A stretch of DNA of 64,000 bases from Pachysolen tannophilus NRRL Y-2460 (taxonomy: Eukaryota; Ascomycota; Pichiomycetes; Alaninales; Pachysolenaceae), in contig KV454014.1 of the NCBI GenBank assembly GCA_001661245.1, positions 1,197,989 to 1,261,988 of the forward strand, read 5' to 3'. Made by a program: the position numbers and the translations under genes. Of this stretch, positions 21,176 to 30,299 are shown in pieces; the first letter of the stretch is position 1; each line of letters starts with the position of its first letter. The notes under the pieces are model-generated. The model saw nothing but the letters and a program-made list of their open reading frames with translations. It was not told the origin of the DNA and did no database searches.

Positions 21176-23008
21176 CTATTGTAAGCATTTTCTGAGACTT
21201 TTCTTAATTATTTCAAATTTAAGTGGGAAATAATCATCTGTTACTTCTCCATTCAAAGCATTTTTAAGACTAAGTGTAGTAACTTGTTTATCAGCACTAA
21301 TATGAGTAATAGTTGAACCTTTTAAAACATATTTATGATGGTCTTTGAAATTCCATTGAAAAGTTTCATTTGATAAATGAAATAAAACGTAAACATCATT
21401 ACGTACATAGAATTTCATATAAACTACTTCATTAGAAATACCTTTACCATCACCAGCTGAAGATAAATTAGCTTGCATATAATTTTCGAAAAAATGTAAA
21501 ATTTCAACATTTCTCTTTAAAGGATAAGGTATACCATTAGTTGGATATTTTCTCAGAGTATCATCTTTAATATAATAAATTTCATTTGAATTATTATCAA
21601 TATTTAAAATTGAATCTCCATTATTAAATAAAACACCAATATCTTTTGTAGATAATTCAAAGGCAAAACCATGTTTATTACTATAATCAACCCATTTTGT
21701 TACTGTAATTGGAGATTGTATATCTGTTTGTACAAATTGATTATTTTCAATTTTATCTATAATTAAAAGTAAATTATTAATTGCAGCATATGAAGATTCT
21801 TTTGAATCTCTTCTAGAAATCTCTTTATATTTATTTCTAGTATTTTTAGGTGATAATGATGATGGTAAAACTTTTTCTCTATTTGTTTCATTCAATTCTT
21901 GTTGTTTTAAAAGTTCAACTGGTGTTTGTTTATTGTCATTAATACCAGCTTTTAATTTAGCTGTTTTAAAATTAATAATTGATTGCTCTTTTGTAATATT
22001 TGAAAAATCTGGATTATGTCTTAAACTTTCAACAGTGATTTTTTTAGGAAATGAACCAGATTTAAACCAAGGATATTCTAAAATATCTTCTAATGAAGGT
22101 CTTTGTAAAGGATTTGTTGCTAATATATCTGAAATTAATTTTTTTGCTTCATTTGAAATTTGAACTTTATCATCATTTGGGAAATGATAATCATTTTGTT
22201 TAATTCTTTCATAAATAACTTGAACATCTTTAGATTGGAAAGGTGGTTTACCACATAATAAAGCATACATCATAACACCAATTGCCCAAATATCAATTTC
22301 AAAAGAATGTCCAGTATTTTTACCTTCTAATACTTCAGGCGCTATATAATTAGGAGTACCACAAATGGTATATTTTCTTGAAGAATGTGGACCCAAGACA
22401 GAAGCTAAACCAAAATCTCCAATTTTTAAATTCATTTCAGGATCGAAAAAAATATTACCTAATTTTAAATCTCTATGAATTACTCTTCTTGAATGTAAAT
22501 ATCTTATAGCTCCAATAATTTGAACCATGAAAAATCTAACTTCAGGTTCTGTTAAAGTTTTTCTTGTTTTTAAAAGGTCCATCAAACTTCCATTAGGACA
22601 TATTTCTAATAAGATATATACATTTGTATCATCTTCAAAACAATCAATAAATCCAACAATATTTATATGAGACATACTTTTATGAATTTTAATTTCAGAT
22701 AATAATTTTGTCTTGGTTTTTTCATTTTTAATTGAGGCCTTTGCAACTGTCTTTGCTGCAAAAATTTCCCCCGATTCATCTTTCATTTGAAAACATCTTG
22801 CAAAACCACCTTCTCCTAAGAAAAGACCTCTATGATAACCTCTTCCACCTCTAGTTCTAATAATTGAAGGAGGAGTCTTACAAAGCGCCGAAAGTTTTTC
22901 CTTCTTTTTCTTGGCCGGTTTATCAGAAACTGGCTTAACAGGTGTTTGCACTATAGCAAGATTGGTTCTTCTATTCAAATCAGAAGCTTGTAGCGGCTTT
23001 AAAGACAT
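21176..23008 (-). CDS. CDC5: Polo-like kinase Cdc5
   Basis: A 610-residue polo kinase that drives mitotic entry, APC activation, cohesin cleavage and mitotic exit. The kinase domain (about 58-315) has the polo-type glycine loop GEGGFARC (65-72), AAK (Lys86), HRDLKLGN (Asp180), DFG (198-200), and the activation loop TICGTPNYIAPE with Thr214 as the probable activating site. Two polo boxes follow. The first contains WVDYSNKHGF, and the second ends with DHHKYVL, which carries the His/Lys phospho-peptide pincer. It is shorter than S. cerevisiae Cdc5 (705) mainly because the N-terminal destruction-box region is abbreviated to about 57 residues. The single ATG at 23008 has no in-frame upstream alternative nearby. 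Confidence 0.93.
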   Translation of the reverse strand: MSLKPLQASDLNRRTNLAIVQTPVKPVSDKPAKKKKEKLSALCKTPPSIIRTRGGRGYHRGLFLGEGGFARCFQMKDESGEIFAAKTVAKASIKNEKTKTKLLSEIKIHKSMSHINIVGFIDCFEDDTNVYILLEICPNGSLMDLLKTRKTLTEPEVRFFMVQIIGAIRYLHSRRVIHRDLKLGNIFFDPEMNLKIGDFGLASVLGPHSSRKYTICGTPNYIAPEVLEGKNTGHSFEIDIWAIGVMMYALLCGKPPFQSKDVQVIYERIKQNDYHFPNDDKVQISNEAKKLISDILATNPLQRPSLEDILEYPWFKSGSFPKKITVESLRHNPDFSNITKEQSIINFKTAKLKAGINDNKQTPVELLKQQELNETNREKVLPSSLSPKNTRNKYKEISRRDSKESSYAAINNLLLIIDKIENNQFVQTDIQSPITVTKWVDYSNKHGFAFELSTKDIGVLFNNGDSILNIDNNSNEIYYIKDDTLRKYPTNGIPYPLKRNVEILHFFENYMQANLSSAGDGKGISNEVVYMKFYVRNDVYVLFHLSNETFQWNFKDHHKYVLKGSTITHISADKQVTTLSLKNALNGEVTDDYFPLKFEIIKKSLRKCLQ

Positions 23009-24286
23009 TTTTTAAAAAAACTCAATTTTGAATTCAATCTGGAATAATAATTAATACCTGTTAATGAAATTCCCACCTCTCTCTAAGCTATACAACGCTG
23101 ACAATGGAGAATAATATAAGGGAATCAGTAAAACAAAAAAAAAGAAATACCAAATAAAAAAGAATTTAGACGCCGATGGAGAAAAGTTATTTTCTTTTTT
23201 TATCTTGCAAGAAAATAAAACAAAAATTCACTCAATATACCCAATGATAAAAGAAAGTTAGAAACAACTAATTAACTCCTTTTTATTTTTTTTTCTTCCA
23301 GTCTTGATTAGATTGAAAGAAAGAAAGAAGAAAAGTTTATACACATGAAGAAAAGAATTATTACCATATACTTAAGTAATTCTTAAGTTTCAAATTCTTG
23401 AACAAAAAAATGATATTTTGATTTTAGCACAGAAAGACATTTTTTTATTTATTTACTTATTGCCAAAAAAGGAAATTCTTTGACACGTAACTGTTTTTGA
23501 AAGTACTAAAGAAATGACAGATTCTTTAATTACACTTCCCAGAAGGGAAATTGATCAATAAGGGTATTTACATATATATAAATATATATATATGTATTTA
23601 TACATCATGATGAACATATTGTTGGTGCGACATTAAGATTATTGGTACGATTAAAGTTCAAACTCTTTTAATGTTTACTGCAGAATTATTCTTGTGTAAA
23701 AAAAGAAAATTAAAAAAAAAAAGTTTTTCTTTAAAATTTGGCATTTTGTAACCCAAATGAGGCTATTGTTTCCTTGTAACTGGAAATTACAGTTTTACAA
23801 TTAAACAGTTTAACGCTTATCATGTTAGTTGTAAGTAAGAAAGTAAGAAATCCCACGTATACAGCCTCAATTTGGTGGCTAAAAAGGCAAAGAAAAAAAA
23901 TTTTTTTTTTTGTGTAGGGACAGCCCTAAAGAATTGTATAGTGAGTGTAGCCTTTGTCTCAATTGGGACTGTTTATTTGAGTCTCTATGCTGGACCAATG
24001 TTATGGGCTGCCTGTCTTCGCTGATTTTGATGCCTGGGGTGTCTCGCCTAGCTGGGCGGCACAGCCAGGCTGGTTTACCGCCTAGGAGTCTAACCCTAAC
24101 TATTGAGCAATAAATCTACTTCTTCTCTTTATACTGAAAAAAAAAACTGCATTATAAGTACACAGTAATAACAAGTAAAATAAAACTAAAAAATTGATTC
24201 TTTCTAGACCTGAGATATTGGACAGTTTTCGAAAAAAGAAAAAGAAAAGGAATAAACAAAAAAAAAAACAATATATATATATATTA
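23009..24286. other. Large spacer CDC5 / GAR1
   Basis: At 1278 bp this is one of the largest gaps of the window. It is mostly AT-rich and includes the CDC5 promoter (about 23009-23400). The exception is a sharply bounded GC-rich island at about 23912-24100, annotated separately. A lone C-box-like ATGATGA (23607-23613) lacks a matching D box. No protein-coding gene is convincing. Confidence 0.5.
23912..24100 (+). ncRNA. GC-rich structured island, candidate non-coding RNA (unidentified)
   Basis: About 190 bp that by eye are roughly half G+C, in surroundings far more AT-rich. Both edges are abrupt: poly(T) on the left, AT-rich sequence on the right. Pairing is visible. ATTGG (23962-23966) pairs with CCAAT (23995-23999), enclosing GACT/AGTC. 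Further on, CCTA/TAGG and GGCGG/CCGCC fold 24047-24085 into a hairpin with a short bulge and internal loop. AGGG/CCCT (23916-23926) can form a small 5' hairpin. I could not match it to U1-U6, RNase P, RNase MRP, SRP or a C/D snoRNA. An H/ACA RNA is conceivable but no clear H or ACA box is placed. The strand is uncertain. Confidence 0.4.
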
Positions 24287-24904
24287 TTAGAATCTTCCTC
24301 TACCACGTCCTCCAAAACTGTTACCTCTCTGTCCACCTCTTGAACCACCACGTCCTCCAAAGCTACCACCTCTCAGACCTCCTCTTGAACCTCCACGACC
24401 ACCAAAACTGTTTCCTCTTGAACTAAAACCTCTAGAACCTCCACGTCCTCCTCTTTGACCTCCTCTAGCACCACCACGGGAAGCACCAGCACCACCTGGA
24501 GCTCTCTTCTTCTTAGGTTTTGGACCATATTCTTTTGGCTTTGGTAAAAATCTTTCCAAAGGTAACAACTTATCTGGACTTATATAAAATTTATCACCAG
24601 CTTTAAAAGATTTAGCAACAACACCTTCTGAAGGTTTTATGGTAAAAAAAACTTCATTTAAAGGACCCAATATCTCATCAACTTTACCCACCTGAGTCTT
24701 ATTCTCCAAATAAATTGGCGCATTAAAATACGGAATCTTAGAATTGATCGAATTGCAAACTATATCACCCTCACATGAATGTAAAAAAGTACCCATTTCT
24801 TGAACAGTATCTGGAGGTCCCTGTTGTATAGGCCTCTGAGTACGTCCACCACCAAAACCTCCTCTACTACTTCCTCTAGAAAATCCACCTCTACCTCTAT
24901 TCAT
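24287..24904 (-). CDS. GAR1: H/ACA snoRNP protein Gar1
   Basis: A 205-residue Gar1, the same length as S. cerevisiae. It has N- and C-terminal Gly/Arg-rich (RGG) domains around a central fold (about 37-125) with the hallmarks [41 protein letters not shown] and [11 protein letters not shown]. Gar1 is one of four core proteins of the pseudouridylating H/ACA particles. The ATG at 24904 is chosen; the frame extends two codons upstream to a TTG only. Residue 177, encoded by CTG, lies in the repeat GG-x-RGG where the neighbouring copies have Ser or Gln, which bears on how CTG is read. An RRPE motif lies upstream at 25055-25068. Confidence 0.95.
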   Translation of the reverse strand: MNRGRGGFSRGSSRGGFGGGRTQRPIQQGPPDTVQEMGTFLHSCEGDIVCNSINSKIPYFNAPIYLENKTQVGKVDEILGPLNEVFFTIKPSEGVVAKSFKAGDKFYISPDKLLPLERFLPKPKEYGPKPKKKRAPGGAGASRGGARGGQRGGRGGSRGFSSRGNSFGGRGGSRGGLRGGSFGGRGGSRGGQRGNSFGGRGRGRF

Positions 24905-25054
24905 TATCAACTATGACTATATCTACCTCAAAACTAATATATATATATATATATAGATTCGTCTTTTGAAAGTTATCAATCAGTACCTTTAACAACCTCT
25001 TCTTCCTATCTTTTTTAGCGTTAAAAATTTTTTTATTTTATTTTTTTTTTTGTA

Positions 25055-25068
25055 TGAAAAATTTTTCA
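25055..25068 (+). promoter_or_regulatory. RRPE-like motif in GAR1 / Aquarius-like divergent promoter
   Basis: TGAAAAATTTTTCA is a perfect palindrome and matches the ribosomal RNA processing element (TGAAAAATTTT) common upstream of ribosome-biogenesis genes in yeasts. That fits GAR1, whose start lies about 150 bp to the left. An AT-rich background makes chance matches possible. Confidence 0.45.
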
Positions 25069-25192
25069 GATGATGATGACGTGAAAAACACTACTTTTAT
25101 TTTAAATTGTACACATAGTTCAATTGGGTATATATGAGAATCAATTTAGTAATAGATATAATGATTGAAGTTGATGGGTAGGAGTTTTAACG

Positions 25193-28100
25193 ATGGTTAA
25201 TCAAAAGCGAAAGAATCTGGAGAAGAATCTGGAGAAGTCGTTTCAAAATACTGATAAGTTATCTGAATATGCTCAGAAGTATTGGCTTGGTAAAAAAAAT
25301 GTTAAAAAGATTGATAATAAATTGGTTGGTGAGATATGGTCAATGATATGTTCATCAGAGAATCAAGGGGAAATTATAGATTGTTTGAACAAGTTAGAAT
25401 ATTTACCTAGATTTTTGTGGCCTTTGTTTCATGAAGATGGTACTAGAGAACATGTTAATTCTGTAATTTTTTTGTTCCCATATTCATTAGATTTGGTTGT
25501 TACCGATAAGGTAAAGTTTAAACAACTTTATTTTAGAGTCTTATCAATGTATGCAAATATGGAAAGGTTAAATTTGAAAGATAAAGAGCATTTATTAAGT
25601 TTTATGAATTGTTTGATGTTGAATTTTGGTAATCTGATAGTGAAAGAAGTTATTAGTCCTTTAGTATCTATATCTTCATGGGAATTTTTAACTTATAAAG
25701 ATAATTTATTGATATCAACTGGATTAACTAAAGTTTATGAATCGGAATTAACAATTTTTAAAAAATTAAAAGGTGAAGAAAAGGGTAATGCATATTTACA
25801 GAAATGTTGGTTTTATAATTTATTAATTGATCATATGAAATTGTTATTACAAGTGAAACACACAGATGAAGAAGATATTGTACATTATAACAAAAAAATT
25901 GTTCAATTTTTAATCAATGTATTGTCTCAATTGCCAACCAGAAAATTTATAAACACTTTGGTAAAAGAGATAAGTTACTTAGCAGCTTTAAAAAAAATTT
26001 CACCTTCACCTTCAGTTGATTATATTCTGTTATTGGAGTATTTTGTTTTTTTCCCTATAAATGATTTTGAAAGCTCAATGGTAAATAAATCATTAGATCA
26101 ATTACATTCAGAAAAAATTTCTAAACTACAAAGAGTTGCATTTGCAGAATTTAATGATTCATTATCAGATTTGGCAACAACAAATTTTGGAAATTTAGAA
26201 GGAAATTTTAAAGAATTTTTTAATAAAATTGATGATTTAAAATTGGAAGAATTTTTAAGAAAAATTAATTTACAAATTGATTTCCCATTCAAAGTTGATA
26301 GAAATTTCATGTTAAAAGCAATAGAACTTAAATATAAGAGACCAACTACTGTATACGAAATATCTGAGACCATAAAGACTTTACCTAAGGAGTCAGATTT
26401 ATATAAAATTGAGCATGATTATCCAGCTACACTGGAAGGAAATTTTTTTTTAAATATTGAAGAATTTTTATTAAGAAATTTGACAACTTTGCAAAAAGAT
26501 TTTTTTAGAAAGATTGCTCATGATATTCAAGACACCATTAATAATTTAAAGATAAAAAATGATGAATTGAATGGGTTCAAGATAACTGGGAGTGATAGAT
26601 ACACTTTAGGAATTGATCAACATATAATTATCCACGAGATCGAACCTGCAACGATAGAATCAAAATATCCATTAAAAGTAAATGCAGAAATTATCATTGA
26701 TTATTTTAAAGTTAGTCATGAATTTAGAAAAGAATGGGATAATTTATCCAAAGGTGATATAGTTTTCTTGCTACAAATTATTAGGCCTGATTCTATATCT
26801 AATTCCACTAATTCCAAATCTAAACCTTCCAATGCGTTGAAATTAATGAGATCTGCCGAAGTCTTGGAAATATTAGATGGAAATGGGAAACCATTGAGCT
26901 CATTCTCAAAAAATGATAATCGTCGTAGAAGATTATATGTTAATATAGATCCTAAACAGTTTGTCAAAGATAGTTCAAAGATTTATGAAGGATTTAGTTT
27001 CATTGTGAGAAATCGTGATAATCTGCTTAAAAATCGAATGGATACTATTAAAGAGATCATCAAGTATGACAAAATTGAATTACCAGAATGGTTTAACGAT
27101 TATTTTCTTGGTTTTGAAAATATGAACAAATGTGATTATCGTAATCAAGAAAATAGACCTTTATTTTTAAAATTTAACGAAATTTTCAATTCAGTTGATA
27201 ATTTGAAAGATGTTTTTAAAGATTATAGTCTTAAATTTGGACTATCTGAAGAGGAACCAACTAAGAAAAAAAGAAAAGTGCTGATAGGAAACAAGAAAGA
27301 AGAAGAAGAATTTTTTTCAAAAAATAATGACATTGAATTTCCAGTTGCCATTGATTTTTCATTGGAAGCTAATAAAGAACTTACTGTTTGTCCTTATATA
27401 GATATCAGTTGTGAAAGCAAGCAGGACTTGGAAACAAAATTTTCTTCAAAAGAAATTGAATTATTGATTTCAGGAATGTCAACAGGTTTAACAGTAATAG
27501 AAGAAGAAAATATATCTTTACTTATAAAAATCATTAATAGCATAATTTACAATTTCCCAGAAGAGAGAATAGTAATAGTTTGCAAAGATTCTAAAAATTT
27601 ATCAGAGATACGGAATTTGTTGAATGTTAATGAATATGATATATATTTTACTACTAATAAGAATCAATCTAGTAAGAACGATGGTGGGAAATTGACTAAT
27701 TTGTTAAAAAATGTTGATACATTAGCTATTTTTTTACAAATAGATGGAGCTCATGGTGATTCTCCTGAAACTGCTATTTTTTTCTTTAAAAATAAGATTC
27801 AACCATTATGGTCAAATTTTTTAAAAAAATTACATGAAAAAGGTGCTACAAATGAAAATTTACTTCAATTATATCCATTCAATACAAACTCAGATACAAT
27901 TATTGACCTAAAAACAAATTTTGAAAAAAACTTAATACAAATAATAAACCATTACAGAAATAAAGTGCTTTCAATTTTTAATAACTTGAACCATTACAGA
28001 GAACAATTGGTTACACATGATGCTAAAATTTTAATGAAAAATTCAAAAATTATCTTAATGACTCCACAAGAAATCTTACAAAACTACAAGCACATGGGAA

Positions 28101-28225
28101 AAACAGATAGCATAATCTTACTCCATCAACTCCATCAACTCCATAACCATGACTTGGACCTAGAAATGTTGCTCCTATCAAATCAAAATCTAAAAAGAAT
28201 AATTAAAACCATTAGAACCGTATAG
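25193..28225 (+). CDS. Aquarius / intron-binding protein 160 homologue with decayed, truncated helicase core
   Basis: A 1010-residue relative of Aquarius (AQR, S. pombe Cwf11), the SF1-type protein at the core of the intron-binding complex. The N-terminal helical region has the family's KYW, LV-EIW and EYLPRFLWPLF blocks (about 28-82). A beta-barrel-like region (about 480-590; YTLGIDQHIIIHEIEP, KGDIVFLL) follows, then the LYVNIDPKQF, YEGFSFIVR and LPEWFNDYFLGF blocks (about 582-645). The start of the first RecA domain is recognisable (ISGMSTGLTVI, 759-769; IIYNFPEERIVIVC), but the Walker A that should follow reads EEENIS. The protein ends just after the region matching the DEAA box (about 971-980), with no second RecA domain. 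PTKKKRKV (689-696) is an SV40-like nuclear localisation signal. The family match is strong; loss of ATPase function is inferred. Confidence 0.85.
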   Translation: MVNQKRKNLEKNLEKSFQNTDKLSEYAQKYWLGKKNVKKIDNKLVGEIWSMICSSENQGEIIDCLNKLEYLPRFLWPLFHEDGTREHVNSVIFLFPYSLDLVVTDKVKFKQLYFRVLSMYANMERLNLKDKEHLLSFMNCLMLNFGNLIVKEVISPLVSISSWEFLTYKDNLLISTGLTKVYESELTIFKKLKGEEKGNAYLQKCWFYNLLIDHMKLLLQVKHTDEEDIVHYNKKIVQFLINVLSQLPTRKFINTLVKEISYLAALKKISPSPSVDYILLLEYFVFFPINDFESSMVNKSLDQLHSEKISKLQRVAFAEFNDSLSDLATTNFGNLEGNFKEFFNKIDDLKLEEFLRKINLQIDFPFKVDRNFMLKAIELKYKRPTTVYEISETIKTLPKESDLYKIEHDYPATLEGNFFLNIEEFLLRNLTTLQKDFFRKIAHDIQDTINNLKIKNDELNGFKITGSDRYTLGIDQHIIIHEIEPATIESKYPLKVNAEIIIDYFKVSHEFRKEWDNLSKGDIVFLLQIIRPDSISNSTNSKSKPSNALKLMRSAEVLEILDGNGKPLSSFSKNDNRRRRLYVNIDPKQFVKDSSKIYEGFSFIVRNRDNLLKNRMDTIKEIIKYDKIELPEWFNDYFLGFENMNKCDYRNQENRPLFLKFNEIFNSVDNLKDVFKDYSLKFGLSEEEPTKKKRKVLIGNKKEEEEFFSKNNDIEFPVAIDFSLEANKELTVCPYIDISCESKQDLETKFSSKEIELLISGMSTGLTVIEEENISLLIKIINSIIYNFPEERIVIVCKDSKNLSEIRNLLNVNEYDIYFTTNKNQSSKNDGGKLTNLLKNVDTLAIFLQIDGAHGDSPETAIFFFKNKIQPLWSNFLKKLHEKGATNENLLQLYPFNTNSDTIIDLKTNFEKNLIQIINHYRNKVLSIFNNLNHYREQLVTHDAKILMKNSKIILMTPQEILQNYKHMGKTDSIILLHQLHQLHNHDLDLEMLLLSNQNLKRIIKTIRTV

Positions 28226-28565
28226 AAGTATAGTTTGTTTGGTCGTGTTATCACACCACAAAATTCCGTTTCTTTTAATCACATGAAAGGGCGACTGTTA
28301 AAATACAACTAAAATGAGTATTTTATATATTTACCCAACTATATATATATATATATTTATATATATATAATTATTATATATATGTATTTGATTGATAAAT
28401 TCTTGAATTAATATTGGAAAGTATTAATTGAAGATTATTTAATTTTGCTTTGATAAAATTTCAAGTGTATTTGAATAATTTTAAATTTTTTAATTTATTT
28501 AGAAATCTTAAAAAGTAATTTCATAAAGAAAAAAGAAAAAAGAAAGAAAAATATAGAAAAAGAAA
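28226..28565. other. Spacer Aquarius-like / PSP2-like
   Basis: A 340-bp AT-rich spacer with an (AT)n-like stretch (about 28340-28385) and poly(A)-rich sequence just before the next ATG. No gene is seen; presumably it holds the terminator of the first gene and the promoter of the second. Confidence 0.55.
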
Positions 28566-30299
28566 ATGTCTCAAAAGCTGCCTTTAGAGGATATTTTAAA
28601 GATTGAAGATGAACCTATAGGTTCATGGGCAGATGATGATATTGATATTTCAGCGCTTAGCATTCCGCCTATTTCTCCGAAGAGATCGCAGCCGCTGTTG
28701 GCCGATCATTCATATGAGAACGGTAATGGCTTTAATCATTATAATAATTCTGGTGCTAATCATTATCATGGTAGTTATGGTAACAACCATAATGATTATG
28801 GACATTCGAATTATACTCATTATGGGAGCGATAATAGATCATTTCATAATGGTGGCGGTGGATCCAATAGGTTCAATAATAGTTATGGCTATAATAATGG
28901 CAATAATTATAATAATTATAATAGTAATTATAATAATAGCTATAACAATAATAATAGATATGGTTCTTCTTCACATTCAACTAATGATGGCGGTGATTTT
29001 AACAACAATAATTATTCCACTTCACCAACAAAAAGATATCAGTCAAGTGATCGTTTTAATAATGGTAGTAGATTTAACAATAGAAATCTCAATGGGTTTA
29101 ATTCTCAATTCCCTTATTTGGGTGAGACAAATTCTTCTACAGCTAAATCACTTCCTCGAGCATTACCAGAAAGTACAACGACACCTACAATCATGTCACA
29201 TTCTTCTGCTGCTTCTAAACCGAAAACAAATCCTTTTGGTAATGCAAAACCTGTTGATATTGATCCAGCTAAAATTGAACAACTTACTCGTAAACCGAAG
29301 CTGAATCCATTTGGAAGTGCTAAACCTGTTGATCAATCTAAGATAGAGCTGGAAATCAAGAAAAAATTGCAAAAATTATCTGTTAATGGAACAACTTATC
29401 AATTAGGTGATACAAAAGTTGGGGAGAAAAGTAATAATAATAACGATAATGGAAATGACGAAGAGAAAGGAAAGAATAGCCAAGAAGAACAAGAACAAGA
29501 ACAAAGTGGACCTTGGAAGAATGAAACGTTAGCTGACAAATTAGCCGGTCGATTCCGTAATAAATATTCAAATTCTACATCATCTTCTCAAAAATCGTCA
29601 CATTCACCAACGCCCACTCCTAGTAACAATAATAATAGAAAGTTGAGTTTAAATTCATCCCAGAAGCCACAAACGAAACTTATATTGAGAAGGAAAAGTT
29701 CTTCTGCCGCAACAAACTCAGATTCAAGTGCTTCTTCAAGTTGGTCTACTGCAACGATAAAGAGAAAAGGATCTTCTTCCGCCAGTACTCCTGCTACTGG
29801 TTCTGTTGCTTCATTAGCGACCGGTAGAAGTGATGATAGCAATGGCAAAGATGTTGTTAAAGAAGATGGCAATTCTGCACATTTAAAGAATGGAGCAAGC
29901 CCAGGAGAAAAAACTGGGAAAATTGTGAAAACTGGAAAAAATGAATCAGTAGAAACAGGGAAAGAACCTACCAAGAAAATCTTGTCAAGAGGAAAAGATC
30001 CAAAGCTGAAAAATTTAGAAAATGAAGAGGTTGATAACAAGAAAGAGTCTAGTGATAGTGTCAGAGGTAAAACGGCTACTATGGAAACAAAAGCAGGGAA
30101 TGGTATAACTTCTACTCCAATGACCGAAAGAAACTCAACTAGTAGTAACAGAGGAAGAAGTCGAGGAGTTAGAGGCAGAACTAGGGGAAGAGGAAGAGCA
30201 AGGGGTAAAGGAACTTTCCATAATCTGATTTATGTCAGAAAAGATAATAGTGATAATAATAATAATAATAATAAAAATAATAATAATGATAGTAAATAA
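28566..30299 (+). CDS. PSP2: Asn-rich RGG-motif protein, Psp2-like (eIF4B-type N-terminus)
   Basis: A 577-residue low-complexity protein. The N-terminus (GSWADDDIDISALSIP) resembles the eIF4B/Psp2 opening. Residues about 45-150 are Asn/Tyr/Gly-rich. Two copies of KPKxNPFGxAKPVD (about 219 and 243) are the clearest signature, and the second is followed by a helix like the one in S. cerevisiae Psp2 as I recall it. A Ser/Thr-rich region and a C-terminal RG cluster (about 537-557) complete it. I see no RNA recognition motif in the middle, unlike eIF4B. Psp2 is reported to bind eIF4G and mRNA through its RGG region. Residue 246, in the second repeat, is encoded by CTG where Thr or Ser is expected. 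Confidence 0.6.
   Translation: MSQKLPLEDILKIEDEPIGSWADDDIDISALSIPPISPKRSQPLLADHSYENGNGFNHYNNSGANHYHGSYGNNHNDYGHSNYTHYGSDNRSFHNGGGGSNRFNNSYGYNNGNNYNNYNSNYNNSYNNNNRYGSSSHSTNDGGDFNNNNYSTSPTKRYQSSDRFNNGSRFNNRNLNGFNSQFPYLGETNSSTAKSLPRALPESTTTPTIMSHSSAASKPKTNPFGNAKPVDIDPAKIEQLTRKPKLNPFGSAKPVDQSKIELEIKKKLQKLSVNGTTYQLGDTKVGEKSNNNNDNGNDEEKGKNSQEEQEQEQSGPWKNETLADKLAGRFRNKYSNSTSSSQKSSHSPTPTPSNNNNRKLSLNSSQKPQTKLILRRKSSSAATNSDSSASSSWSTATIKRKGSSSASTPATGSVASLATGRSDDSNGKDVVKEDGNSAHLKNGASPGEKTGKIVKTGKNESVETGKEPTKKILSRGKDPKLKNLENEEVDNKKESSDSVRGKTATMETKAGNGITSTPMTERNSTSSNRGRSRGVRGRTRGRGRARGKGTFHNLIYVRKDNSDNNNNNNKNNNNDSK

Noticed and set aside
20976-21188. Pro/Ile/Thr-rich 70-codon frame after CDC5
   Set aside because: It is the C-rich complement of the G-rich repeat tract and has no independent support.
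23607-23613. Box C-like ATGATGA, possible C/D snoRNA
   Set aside because: No CTGA D box within the next ~100 nt and no terminal stem.
23910-24113. 67-codon frame across the GC-rich island
   Set aside because: No coding signature and no family match. RNA structure explains the composition better.
28633-29304. 223-codon frame overlapping the PSP2-like gene
   Set aside because: It is an Ile/Met-rich shadow of the AAT/GGT-rich codons of the real gene in another frame.
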